A DNA stretch of 64,000 nucleotides, taken from the NCBI RefSeq assembly GCF_036373705.1, contig NC_089858.1:31392249-31456248 (forward strand). Direction: 5' to 3'. Below, piece after piece: positions 24,919-64,000 of this stretch; the stretch's first letter is position 1; every line of letters starts with the position of its first letter. The notes below the pieces were generated by a model. That model did not search any database. It was not told the DNA's origin and saw only the letters and a list, made by a program, of their open reading frames with translations. The DNA is from Amia ocellicauda. Taxonomy: Eukaryota; Chordata; Actinopteri; Amiiformes; Amiidae. Position numbers and translations under genes: made by a program.

Positions 24919-24920
<2 letters not shown>
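23701..24920 (-). mobile_element. Tc1/mariner transposon with open DD36E transposase
   Basis: About 1.22 kb, with short inverted ends: CACCTAAAGGATTATTAGG on the left mirrors CCTAATAATCCTTTAGGTG on the right. Both ends abut TA-rich microsatellite; the left flank is TA, while the right reads TG before (TA)n. The transposase gene fills most of the element and is open throughout, so the copy is young or recently active. Confidence 0.9.
23733..24773 (-). CDS. Tc1/mariner-family transposase (DD36E)
   Basis: 346 codons, uninterrupted, the usual full length for the superfamily. The N-terminal helix-turn-helix region begins MGKKGDLSNFERG; a second DNA-binding part follows up to about residue 120. 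The RNase-H-fold catalytic core shows D155 (WSDESR), a glycine-rich loop at about 189-193, D246 (QQDNAPCH) and E283 ([11 protein letters not shown]). The spacing between D246 and E283 is 36 residues rather than the 34 of classical Tc1, which matches the DD36E group described as Incomer. It would cut and paste its own element at TA sites. Whether it is expressed cannot be seen. Confidence 0.93.
   Translation of the reverse strand: MGKKGDLSNFERGMVVGARRAGLSISQSAQLLGFSRTTNSRVYKEWCEKRKTSSMRQSCGRKCLVDARGQRRMGRLIQADRRTILSEITTRYNRGMQQSICEATTRTTLRRMGYNSRRPHRVPLISTTNRKKRLQFAQAHQNWTVEDWKNVAWSDESRFLLRHSDGRVRIWRKQNENMDPSCLVTTVQAGGGGVMVWGMFSWHTLGPLVPIGHRLNATAYLSIVSDHVHPFMTTMYPSSDGYFQQDNAPCHKGRIISNWFLEHDNEFTVLNWPPQSPDLNPIEHLWDVVERELRALDVHPTNLHQLQDAILSIWANISKECFQHLVESMPRRIKAVLKAKGGQTQY

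Positions 24921-24921
<1 letters not shown>

Positions 24922-24971
<50 letters not shown>
24922..24971. repeat. (TA)n microsatellite
   Basis: About 25 pure TA units adjoining the right end of the DD36E element; the element seems to have jumped into a TA-rich tract, the target preference of Tc1/mariner. Confidence 0.9.
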
Positions 24972-24974
<3 letters not shown>

Positions 24975-25479
24975 CAAAGAAAAATCTTGTACAAAGAAAG
25001 ATATGTTTATGTTAATGGCTGTATAGTACTCTCTGGTTAACAAATCTTAATTCACTTAATTTAAAAAAATGAGAACAGTACAACATGGAGATACCTAGAC
25101 TGCCTTCTCTTCAGCACACAGCCATGGAGTGAGATATTCTGAATCACTGTGTAAAATCTGTCCCCTGAAGGGCAGAAGGGATGTTTTGAAACTTTTCTTG
25201 TTTTTGTTGTTTCTGTAAATAAACTAACGTTTTGGTTAGGTGAGCTTGAGCATTACTGAAGAGCTCTTGGCTCATCTAAATCGAAAATATTACCGATGCA
25301 ACTCTTATTTTCTTACAGTTCCTAGCTTACGGAATTCTCTATCCACACATTTGAAATGAGCGCATAACCAAACACATTTCCTTTAAATTTAAAACCATCC
25401 ATTGTTACAGTGCAAGAGTTTCATTTATTGCTCAATAATTGTATCAAAATCTTCAGTATTTAAAATGTGTTATATATAT

Positions 25480-25985
25480 AACATAGCACTGCCTTGGAGG
25501 GGAACCCAGGTGCAGAGTGAGAGATAGTCAGGAACTAGCTGGGGTCAATGCCAGCAAACAGTAATGTCCAGGAGAATCCAGAAGTCGTGGTTCATAAGGC
25601 AAGCAGGGGGTCAATGATCAAGCGAACAGGCTGTTAGGGAGAATCCTGGAATCGCTGATTGAGATACACGTGGAGGTCATAAACAGGCAATCAATAACAA
25701 AGGGGAATACTTAGAAATGCGACGGGACAGAAGACAAGACTTAACAGTGAATGGAAGTCACAGAAGGGTTTCTATGTGTAGCAGAGAGGAGCAGAGGGCA
25801 GTGAAGGAGAGTGCTGGTCCAATGGGAGTTTGAGGATGATAGAACAAGTACACATGGTGCCAAGGAATGTCAAGTGTCTGATTGTCCCTTGGGTATACCT
25901 GGTCAAAGTTGTCTAATGCTGATTTGTGGACTATAGGGAAAACCTCTTCTCTGAGTCAGTCATTCAGGGAACCCCGCAAATATGC
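25480..25985. repeat. Possible unclassified interspersed repeat
   Basis: GC-richer block in an AT-rich desert, without open frames. Its texture (CCAGAAGTCGTGGTTC..., GGTCATAAACAGGCAA, CTGGTCAAAGTTGTCTAATG) resembles non-coding repeats I recall from fish genomes, but I cannot name a family and see no terminal repeats. Confidence 0.25.
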
Positions 25986-26190
25986 ATTCAGTTAAAAAAA
26001 AGAAAAGAAAAATGTAACACCTGGCACAGTTTACTATGCTATTTAATTGAACTCAGATTCTGGGGGCTTTGAAGAATCAAGTTTCATTAGGAATGTTACA
26101 GATTATAGGGTTTGATGCAGCCAATACGCATTTTATAGTATTGCATTTATGACACAGTATTGCTCTCCTGCTTTCTTGTTTTGAGGTTTA

Positions 26191-27694
26191 CAGTGAGGGA
26201 AAAAAGTATTTGATCCCCTGCTGATTTTGTACGTTTGCCCACTGACAAAGAAATGATCAGTCTATAATTTTAATGGTAGGTGTATTTTAACAGTGAGAGA
26301 CAGAATAACAACAAAAAAATCCAGAAAAACGCATTTCAAAAAAGTTATAAATTGATTTGCATGTTAATGAGGGAAATAAGTATTTGATCCCCTATCAATC
26401 AGCAAGATTTCTGGCTCCCAGGTGTCTTTTATACAGGTAACGAGCTGAGATTAGGAGCACACTCTACCTGTATAAAAGACACCTGTCCACAGAAGCAATC
26501 AATCAATCAGATTCCAAACTCTCCACCATGGCCAAGACCAAAGAGCTGTCCAAGGATGTCAGGGACAAGATTGTAGACCTACACAAGGCTGGAATGGGCT
26601 ACAAGACCATCGCCAAGCAGCTTGGTGAGAAGGTGACAACAGTTGGTGCGATTATTCGCAAATGGAAGAAACACAAAATAACTAATAATAATCATGAGAA
26701 CGGTGAGGAATCAGCCCAGAACTACACGGGAGGATCTTGTTAATGATCTCAAGGCAGCTGGGACCATAGTCACCAAGAAAACTATTGGTAACACACTACG
26801 CCGTGAAGGTCTGAAATCCTGCAGAGCCCACAAAGTCCCCCTGCTCAAGAAAGCACATGTACAGGCTCGTCTGAAGTTTGCCAACATCTGAATGATTCAG
26901 AGGAGAACTGGGTGAAAGTGTTGTGGTCAGATGAGACCAAAATCGAGCTCTTTGGCATCAACTCAACTCGCCGTGTTTGGAGGAGGAGGAATGACCCCAA
27001 GAACACCATCCCCACCGTCAAACATGGAGGTGGAAACATTATGCTTTGGGGGTGTTTTTCTGCTAAGGGGACAGGCCAACTGCACCGCAACAAAGGGACA
27101 ATGGACGAGGCCATGTACCGTCAAATCTTGGGTGAGAACCTCCTTCCCTCAGCCAGGGCATTGAAAATGGGTCGTGGATGGGTATTCCAGCATGACAATG
27201 ACCCAAAACACACAGCCAAGGCAATAAAGGAGTGGCTCAAGAAGAAGCACATTAAGGTCCTGGAGTGGCCTAGCCAGTCTCCAGACCTTAATCCCATAGA
27301 AAATCTGTGGAGGGAGCTGAAGGTTCAAGTTGCCAAACGTCAGACTCGAAACCTTAATGACTTGGAGAGGATCTGCAAAGAGGAGTGGGACAAAATCCCT
27401 CCTGAGATGTGTGCAAACCTGGTGGCCAATTACAAGAAACGTCTGACCTCTGTGATTGCCAACAAGGGTTTTGCCACCAAGTACTAAGTCGCAGGGGTCA
27501 AATACTTATTTCCCTCATTAACATGCAAATCAATTTATAACTTTTTTGAAATGCATTTTTCTGGATTTTTTTGTTGTTATTCTGTCTCTCACTGTTAAAA
27601 TACACCTACCATTAAAATTATAGACTGATCATTTCTTTGTCAGTGGGCAAACGTACAAAATCAGCAGGGGATCAAATACTTTTTTCCCTCACTG
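26191..27694 (+). mobile_element. Tc1-like transposon with ~205-base terminal inverted repeats
   Basis: 1.5 kb, flanked by TA on both sides. Ends CAGTGAGGGAAAAAAGTATT and its mirror at 27675-27694. The inverted repeats continue to about 26395 on the left and from about 27490 on the right with very few differences. GAGGGAAATAAGTATTTGAT occurs again at the inner end of each repeat, the IR/DR arrangement. The transposase inside is broken. Confidence 0.93.
26528..27487 (+). pseudogene. Tc1 transposase (DD34E), frameshifted
   Basis: The N-terminal DNA-binding part ([20 protein letters not shown]) is open from 26528. Near 26690-26700 a deletion removes the GRPR-like linker and shifts the frame, which resumes in the frame of 26694-26888. 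A second shift with a stop lies near 26885-26895. The catalytic half, 26912-27487, is intact in its own frame: [14 protein letters not shown] and [11 protein letters not shown], with 34 residues between the second Asp and the Glu. As it stands it cannot make a full transposase, though the ends could still be moved by one supplied from elsewhere. Confidence 0.9.
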
Positions 27695-27696
27695 TA

Positions 27697-30008
27697 TATT
27701 AGCCTTGCTATTGCAAATTACAAAACAAAATACGTTGTGCAGATTGTACTGGAATAAGAAAGTTACTATTTACCTTGCGTTATTAACCAATTCAAATAAA
27801 CCAGTGCAGGCGAGTGGCAAGATCAAGCGATGTAAATGTTGGAAAGCAGTGATCGCTGCTATTGCCATTTTTTTTCTCCTCTTTTTTTGAATGTTGGATT
27901 GCTTATTGCACAGACAATATCCCCAGCAGATAACACTGTCTTCACTGTTTTTCTCACAGCTGTGGGCACCGTAACACTTAACGTTGTCTATGGAAACTAT
28001 AATTACTATCAAGGGGAAAGATCATGAAATGCTAACACACGGTTGACTTGATAAAAGTTGCCATGGGGAAGACAAATCTGGTGACTCTGTAGTTTTTCTG
28101 CTATTCAGGATGTTATGACACGGAGAGGACATACATGTCTGAGATTGACATTATTGGGTACATTTAGCATGTAACATTTTTCAAAGTTCTTTATATGATA
28201 CCATTAATCTCAAGAGTGGTATGTATCTTACTTACACTATAGTCACACCTAAAGACACATAACCGTGATTTTAGAAATGGCAGCAGTTTTTAGCATTTTA
28301 AGGTATCCTGAGGAAAATCAAGACTGATATGTTAATCTAGGTCATTCGCAACTGGCAGCTAACCAAATAAACAGTGCACTGTCATTACTCCTGAACAACC
28401 CAACCATCAGGGAGGCCTGTTTGCCTCTAAGGAAATAACAGGGTTCTTTTCTGACATCTTTGTGAAAAAGCACTAGACCTTATCTGTCTCTTTCTCTCCA
28501 CAAATGTGGAGTTTGTGGCAGCAGGGAAATAATTAGTAAAACATTGAAGATGGGCCACTTAAGAACATCAAATGCATGTAAATCCATCAACAAGAAAAGA
28601 TTGAATAGGATTGCATTGTCAATGCAGGTTTACCAGAGTATTGTGTTATACACCAGTGTGTCTAAGGATTGTTTTCTGTAGATGTATTGTATTCTCATTT
28701 GAAAATAACCCCAGTTGATTATACATAGTGGGTGTGACTCACATTGTATTAATTTAATCAGAAGCCATTCATTATTTCAGAAGGCACAGAAAAAGATAAG
28801 AAAGCTAGCAGCCCTGCTAATAATGTGCCATTCTTTATCAATGTCAGACATGTAATGAGCAGCGACATTAAGGTGCCTTTGAGAAGCTGAGATTGCATCA
28901 GCATTAGATTATCTCTTTTGTTGAAGAGACTGTTCCTGAGGGATTGGTAGACTTTTTTAGTGCCAACCCTGGACTTCAGCTCTGTAATATTTTGATTGTT
29001 TCTAAGTGTTCAATTAAATTAGGAAGCTGAACGCAACAAAATCTCTTAATCGATGTGACAAATAAATATCAAAGGCCTAGGCCATCAGCAGAATTAAATA
29101 ATTGTTCTGCCTTTAGTTAACAAAATTCCAAATAATTTGATAATCGGCAAATGGATAGTTTCCAAGAGGTGACAAAGATCCCTTATAGGATTACCAATAT
29201 TGTTTACATTTTAGTTGATTTGTTTTTTCATATACATTTAGTTAAATCAAAGCCCTTGTGATGCAGCGTATGATTCAGATAGACTCTGTAGGGCACTAGG
29301 ACCCTGGTAAGCAGTTTGCTGGTTGCCATGTCAGGGGCAACTGGCATGGAGGCCAGTTTCCAAACAAGCACTCCGGTGTGTCTCATTATGACACAAAGGC
29401 TGGGCTATCAGAACAGTCTTAGAGGAGACTACCTGGGAGAATACATCAGAGAGGCTGTGTATACTAGTTGGTTTGTGGAGTGTCTCTTGTAATCGTAACT
29501 GTAAATGTTAGTGTTTGTTGTTTTCGTACTTTGGATTTGTTTGTGAAAGTGGCATAGGGGCAAGAGGATTAGCTTTCCTGATTTTGTTAGGGTTCCTATG
29601 AGCACCAGATAAAGTCATCTTATTAGACAGCTTCATGGAGAGCTAGTTCTGTCTTCTGATTGTTGTTTGGACTTCTTCAGTCTCTATAAATAATAGTCAT
29701 CCATCACTGTGTGAACTTTTCTGTACTTGAGAAGGTTCCTTGACGGACTTGTAATAGAATGATTTGGTCAGTCTAACCTCTTCACTCTGATACTTTGTCA
29801 TATCTTATATTTCCTTTGCATGACATTGGTGGGTCATATGTTTGCTGTTTCAGGACTGGTAACTGATGTTTCTAACAGCCTTGTCCGCATTGGTTATTGC
29901 AATTCTGAAACCATGGATACTGTTTGATATACACCCCCTTAACAGTGCTGATGGACTTTGACCACTGGCTGCTTAGGAAACCAATGCATTAGGATACTCT
30001 GCTCTACA
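27697..30008. other. Intergenic region upstream of the meckelin gene
   Basis: No exon or recognised element. Within the last 130 bases before the start codon are an inverted CCAAT box (ATTGG near 29889) and GAAACCATGGATAC at 29907-29920, a poor X-box match with about three mismatches. There is no CpG island. Confidence 0.4.
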
Positions 30009-51188
<21,180 letters not shown>

Positions 51189-51391
51189 ATTGGATTCACT
51201 CCTCATGCTGAAAGATAACATCTGAACAGTACACAGCTCAACACAAAGAAAAGTGATGTTAAAATTAGAAGCTTAATAAGGAGTCAATATTTTGTTTACA
51301 TTTTTATACCTATATTTGTATATTTGTGTATCTTTATTTTGTTAAAAAAATATTTGTTTAATCATACTTTAATTTTTCGTCTATAAAAATC

Positions 51392-51397
51392 AATAAA
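51392..51397 (+). terminator. Poly(A) signal of the meckelin gene
   Basis: AATAAA about 204 bases past the stop codon, the first canonical hexamer after it. Confidence 0.6.
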
Positions 51398-52152
51398 CAC
51401 CAGAAGATGCAATGAAAATGCCTTTGTTATTCATTACTTTCTTTTAAATGCTAATATTATATCATTGTCATCAAGGGAGCAGATATTTCTTGGATTACTG
51501 AAAGAACCTTAGCCTTCTGACAACCACACTCGCTCCTTCTTATTTGTTACCTCGAAGGTAGTTATAATATCGGGTATTATGTTGTTATAAAGATGTGATA
51601 AATGATCCAGATGATTAGAATGGTATTTACATGGTGCGGCTGTTTGTCACATATAAACCCTCTGATGTGTAGTAATAAGACACAGGAAGTGGTGTTAGAA
51701 TAAATTATTGGTCCTGCAGATTAAAAGAGACAGTTGAAAGAATAGAGGCTATCAAAATAGAAAATAAACAGGCATTAAACACCAAAATCGGTTTGCAAAT
51801 TCAGCCGCGCAGCAGAACAGTGGTCTTGTACAGTTAGTAATTTTCGATGGGGTTGAGATATATCAGCATCTTATACCCTTTATGTCTTGTAATCTTGCTG
51901 TGAAAGCAGTCCTTGGCAGATAATATCGCACTCTCTGAAGATGTAAAATCAATACTGAAGCATTTTGAAAAGCTTCATCTTCTCTGGAACATGCAGTTTC
52001 TGTGCAACCCATCGTCCCGCAGCGGATCAGCCCACCTTTAAATATCGACATCCTAATCAACCTTTGACACAGTCAGACATTTCCAAAGCTTCATTGTGAG
52101 AGGTATGAGTTTTACCCAAGAAAATCAATAGGAATCTAACATAAATGCAGCC
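51398..52152. other. Spacer between convergent meckelin and CIBAR2 genes
   Basis: AT-rich, non-coding, with no recognised repeat. The two genes end tail to tail with stop codons about 1.36 kb apart. Confidence 0.5.
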
Positions 52153-52158
52153 TTTATT
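52153..52158 (-). terminator. Candidate poly(A) signal of CIBAR2
   Basis: TTTATT on the + strand, that is AATAAA in the gene's sense, about 390 bases past the stop. Confidence 0.45.
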
Positions 52159-52551
52159 TCTTTTAAAATAGTTTAGAACTCAGTGTACATTTTTCTTTTT
52201 TTTTGTGCTGGTCGTGAAGGAGGTAGGCCACATATTGCCGTTTTGATTTGACTGATCTATTTTTGTGTCTTTGCAATATATTTTCAGAAAATAAAAGATA
52301 TTGAAAATAATCCACATTACCATTGACTACTATGTTTCACAATTGATGAATATACCTTCAGGATTGCTTAATTTATGTATTCACTGTACAATTGAATGCA
52401 TGCATTCCTTTTCTATGAAGCAGTGTTAACGTAAGCAGTTATAGCAAGAGACGTGTTTTTACTAAAAGAATCTTATTTCACCATCTGAATCTAAATCCTC
52501 TCTGTAAACCAGAATGATTATTTGAACTCTGCTGACACAGTGTGACTTTTA

Positions 52552-59774
<7,223 letters not shown>

Positions 59775-59870
59775 GTTTTCTTCTTTTGGATCTACAACAC
59801 AGGTGGTTTTCTCTGGCACAAGCAGTTCGGTGTTGTTGTTTCTCACCTGCAACAGGTAATGCTGCCAGCT

Positions 59871-59884
59871 GTTGCTATGGAAAT
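59871..59884. promoter_or_regulatory. Imperfect RFX X-box upstream of CIBAR2
   Basis: GTTGCTATGGAAAT differs from the palindromic X-box GTTGCCATGGCAAC at three positions. It lies about 100 bases upstream of the CIBAR2 start codon, where X-boxes of ciliary genes usually sit. Bases 59850-59862 contain CACCTGCAACAGGT, an E-box pair. Confidence 0.4.
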
Positions 59885-59899
59885 TAAAACACTGTCCCC

Positions 59900-62800
59900 G
59901 CTGCAACTGAAGTTTAGTTTTCTTTTATGAACCTCAAGAGGGCAGCAGACTCATACAGTTAACATTTTTCGAATAACTCTTTAAATATATATGTCCTTTT
60001 CTCATATTTGTAAAGCCAGCAAAATGAGCTCACTGTTTCAGACTCAATACTCAGGTAAAAGAGTAAATTAGGAGCAGCTTAGGATCTAGAAAGTTTGTCA
60101 TTCTTGCAGTTGTTGGAACTTTTTAATAAGAAATAAATTCTGCAGGTTATCATATTTATCAAGTTTTCTTCAATGCTGTGAGGCAGGGTAATTGTATTGA
60201 ATGTTATGTGTTTTTTAATGCTTGCATGCTCAGAACTGCAGGCACAAATCCTTCACAACAATGTTCCAGCCAAGCCTGGATCCCACAGAAGGATGTTCAT
60301 TGGCAGTATTTGTGCAAGGGAGGGAATCTAGAATGGCAAACATGCACACACACGCACGCACACACACACACACTGACCTCCCTACGATGCAATAGCTCGA
60401 ATGTGTAAACTCAGTCTCCCTACAATGTGATAGGCAGAGCCTAAGCAAGTTCATTGAAATGCAGTAAGGTCTGTTGTCAGAGAATGCAAACATTCCATTT
60501 AATTTTGCAATGGCAATTTAATTTTGCTGTTTGTGAGACACTTGGTTTCTTTTTTCTGCCCTTATCACCTCACTGTATTCTTCCCATTAAGATATTTTAA
60601 TGGAATCAATGCAAATATGCTTATTATAGTTTTCTATTTTTGGGCCTGGCACCAAAATTAAAATTACCTGTGGTCACCAAAATGATTTGATATCAGTTCC
60701 CTTTACTTCACTTTACTGAACCTGAAGAGCAGATAGAGACCTGCAATATCACAGATGAAGATTAACTATTTACTCACTTTTAAAGTAACTAGGAATGGCT
60801 GATTTGCCAATATTTAACAACCTATTAACAACCTCAAGTCAGCAGTTCAACCTTACCTGGGTTACATGTGAGCAGCATGTGCAGTCTAGCTTTTGATGTG
60901 CTTTCACTCTGAGACTGAGTCTACGTGTTTGAGCTTTGTAGGGAGGTCAGATACAGGTCTGACTGATGTCTCTGTGGGCTCACAGGTGCATGTTAAACCA
61001 CAGGGGTCATGGTAGTGCAGGAAGCTGAGAAAACCAGGGCTGACTTGCTCAGCAACGCTGGCAGTTACCCCCTTGGAGGAATCCCATTCACAGTCAGCAA
61101 AGACATAACTTACATTAGAACCAGTGTCTGATCTACAGAGCCCAACCTGCACCCTGAGATAGTTATAGCCAATCCGGAGCCCCCAGTAGTCAACATTTAT
61201 TTTTGTTATTTTGCTGCATTGTTATTCATGTGTGTCATTTGCCGACAGAAACAATTTCTGTTGTACTTGACTTTAGTCTTCATTGTGACAGACTTTAAGT
61301 AGAAAATCTTACAGACACAGACAGAAAGATGAGGGGAATATATGGAGGTTATATAATGTTTTCCTACTAAGTCCCAGTAAGCAGAAAATGAATTAGCCTC
61401 CTATTCCAGATATGAGGCTATGTATAAATGTTGCCATTGACATGGGCAACATGTCATCTGTTCGTGGGAAAGGCACTTGTAAAAGTGATACATGTGATAT
61501 GACACAGAGCCTCTTTTGAGAACCTGACCGGGGCTGGTTTTATCGCAGAGTTGCTACTGTATGTATGAGTTCCTTTTCTGATTGCCTATGACTTCCCTCT
61601 TGCTCATTCTCTCTCTCTTTCCCTCTGTCTGTATCTCTTCACCCAGAGAAGGTTAACAGCTTTAGCACATACCGCCAGCATCTGTTTTTCCCATCTGCCC
61701 CCTGTGAGGATATAACCCCCGACTGTGAGGCTGTCGCTAGACCGGGCAGGGTCTGAGGGGGCCTGTACCGCGGGGCTGACACGGCCTCACTCAACACCAC
61801 AGATCAGGTCCACCTCCGAGCTGTCAGTCCTCACAGTGTGTTGGCAGGAAAACAGCAGCCTACAGTTTTTCTTTCTTTCTCTTTTAACCTCGGCTTTGAG
61901 AGCTTTCCAAGTTGAGCAAAAGAAGGACAAAGATCCTTTCAATTGTCTGGAGAAAAACTCCCCAGAACAAAATGGCTAATTCTGTATCTCGTCTGAGTAT
62001 TGACAAATGAGGTAATTAAGTGTCTATTAAGCCTACAAATGTAGTATAAAACAAAAGCAACCGCAAGATTATATTACTTCTTTTTAGATGCTCACCTCCA
62101 GTTGAAATAAATAATCTCTGCGGTGCTCTCTCATAATTTTGTGAGAATATATGAACAAAGCAACAAGTTTCCCAAAAACCTCACAGAAACAGCAGTGAAG
62201 GTATTTATGGAGGACTCTGTGTTTGAGATTTGGAGAACCATGACTCTGACAGCTGTGGGAATTGACTTAGTTAGGGAACGCTGTATGATAAGCCTTCAGT
62301 TTCGCATAGACTATTAAAACTTCAAGCTGACTTCTCCACTACACTGAAGTCATTGGTGATTTACAGACAAATGTGTATTTTCTTGTGATTTCTCTCTCTC
62401 AGGAAACCCCAAGGTTGTTATTTCAAAAGGGAGTAAGGGAGTCTTAATGGTGATCAATGGCGTTGACTGAAATCTGCAGGGTAGTCTTGATCCTTGGGGG
62501 AGGAGGGCATTTAAGCTACAGAAAACAGGAAACTAAAATGAAAAGTGTTACGAATGTTTAAAAATGACGCAGATAACGGCATTGGATTGCGTCTCTAATC
62601 GTTGAGGAGTGTCTGGGAAAATTGCATCCTAATATGACTGATTTACTGGTCCGGCTTCCAGACTGAAGGCACTGGCTGGTATTTGTATGAGGATTGGAAG
62701 CAAGAGGAGTAATAAGACTGTCATTTAGTTGTCTTTAAATTTCAATCATTCAATAAAAGGTTTCCCTAGTGCCTCTTTCTGTCCTTTTAATAACGTTTAT

Positions 62801-63839
62801 TAAATTTGACCAGTTCCCATGCAGGGAGAAGAACAAGGTACCAGCATCAAAAATAAATCACAGCAGTCCATAATAAACTGAGGGGGTGATTTTACACCAG
62901 AACCCTAGTTAAGATATTTAAACCAGACAACTGACATGAACAGCAATAACACAAAAGGAATGCACACAGCTTTAGCAGACTGTTTTATTAGACACAGGAG
63001 TTTAAGACTCTTTTATGATGCTTTCCGTTTTTTTATTATTATTAATCTGTTCAATCCCCACGATAACTGTCCTATTGTTATTACAGTTAAGAGCGCAGGA
63101 GGGTGTGTGCATGGGGGGGCGGATTTTTACTTGGAAAGTGAACACAAAAAACAATTCCCAGTCCCCTGGAGCCTGTCATTACAGCGGCTGTAGCCAGCAC
63201 GACTGGAAGGGAAAGGTCAGCCATCACAATCACTGCCTTCTGCTGAACTGAGGAGTTGGCTTCAGGCAGAGGCTGTGGTTGTCGTAGCTTTGCCAATAGT
63301 AACAACTGCAAAGGGTTTCTGAAAGAGGGCTTTTCACAGGTTAAGGGAAAAAAAAGTTATTTATTTCTGTCTACAAAGGCCGTGCAGCCCTGGGCCAGGG
63401 AAGGAAGCTCACTGCTCACGGCAGTGTTCGTTTTCAAACCTTTGCCCCCTTGTTGCTGACCATGGACATTGCCAGGCAGCTCCCCACCACGACGAGTCTG
63501 ACAAGCTATAAATCAATCACCGTAATTAGCTTTGGTGCCAGCGTCTCCCACCGTCGGGTGAAATCCCAGCCACCATGACAGCTTGCCTCCTCTGTGACGC
63601 TGCTGTAAACTGCTCTGGGTGTTTGCTGCTGCACAATGTACAGTATACACAGGCTGGAAGGAGTGAAAGAGGGGATGTATTTCATAAAATTAAAAAATGC
63701 AGGGTCTAAAAGAGAGAGGGAAAGGAGAACGTAGATCTGGGTGGCTTTTATACATTAATTGATGTTTCTAGAACACCCAATGGTATTGCATTATGTACAC
63801 ATCAATTTTTTAAATTAATTTTACCTGAATGGCATACCT
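59900..63839. other. Upstream flank of CIBAR2, no supported gene
   Basis: AT-rich to mixed sequence. It holds a (CA)n tract at about 60345-60372, C/T-rich sequence near 61600-61640 and a GC-richer block at about 63060-63640. No open frame here shows splice-supported family resemblance. The block at about 63460-63610 has homeodomain- and PBX-like sites and could be regulatory. Confidence 0.4.
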
Positions 63840-64000
63840 GTACCCACTGGGCACACAACGTTATAGTGACGTCTTTTAGTGGTTGTATTTGAGTCACAAC
63901 GTCTGGCAACCAAAATATAACCAACGTCTGTCTTAGACATAATTTATTGATTATATTTTAATCGATACTTCGATTAAATAACCCATACACAATCTTGGAG
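63840..64000. repeat. Possible interspersed repeat running off the right edge
   Basis: Starts CCCACTGGGCACACAACG and repeats AACGT/ACGTC motifs, a texture I recall from abundant fish repeats. The right end lies outside the window, so the class cannot be settled. Confidence 0.3.

Noticed and set aside
29907-29920. X-box in front of the meckelin gene
   Set aside because: GAAACCATGGATAC has a matching core but about three mismatches in the essential half-sites; too weak to list as a site.
61641-61751. Exon-like open stretch after a CACCCAG acceptor, frame EKVNSFSTYRQ...
   Set aside because: The only downstream GT is a poor donor (GTCTGA), I recognise no family, and no partner exons were found.

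Overview
The window is nuclear DNA from a vertebrate, most likely a ray-finned fish. Genes are split by many GT-AG introns, intergenic DNA is AT-rich, and there are several fish-type Tc1/mariner elements, hAT-like elements, a tRNA-derived SINE, a LINE fragment and long dinucleotide microsatellites. I cannot name the species. Nothing prokaryotic, viral or CRISPR-like was seen.

Layout. (1) 1-5524, + strand: the 3' three coding exons of ATMIN (ASCIZ), with exon 1 left of the window. (2) 9527-11840, - strand: the C16orf46 orthologue, two coding exons, with a CpG-rich promoter at about 11580-11860 carrying a perfect RFX X-box and an ETS/CRE composite. (3) 13348-14268, +: an intronless glycogen-targeting subunit of protein phosphatase 1 of the PPP1R3D/PPP1R3E type. 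(4) 14.3-29.9 kb: a gene-poor stretch with two MITE-like repeats, a decayed gag-like region, one Tc1/mariner copy with an open DD36E transposase and one with long terminal repeats and a broken DD34E transposase. (5) 30009-51188, +: a complete 28-exon meckelin gene (TMEM67 type, 921 codons by my splice model), whose introns hold four more DNA-transposon relics. (6) 52552-59774, -: a complete eight-exon CIBAR2 (FAM92B) gene, 314 codons, convergent with the meckelin gene. (7) 59.9-64 kb: upstream flank of CIBAR2 with no gene that I can support.

How the genes fit together. Meckelin acts at the ciliary transition zone and CIBAR proteins at the ciliary base with Chibby. ATMIN is a transcription factor of the DYNLL1 gene and is also linked to ciliogenesis. 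C16orf46 has an X-box promoter here. The block therefore looks enriched for cilium genes. ATMIN, C16orf46 and CIBAR2 are human 16q genes, whereas human TMEM67 sits next to CIBAR1 on 8q22. The meckelin gene here may thus be a second, 16q-type ohnologue that mammals lost. The PPP1R3 gene may be another such case. Both are inferences that need trees and synteny.
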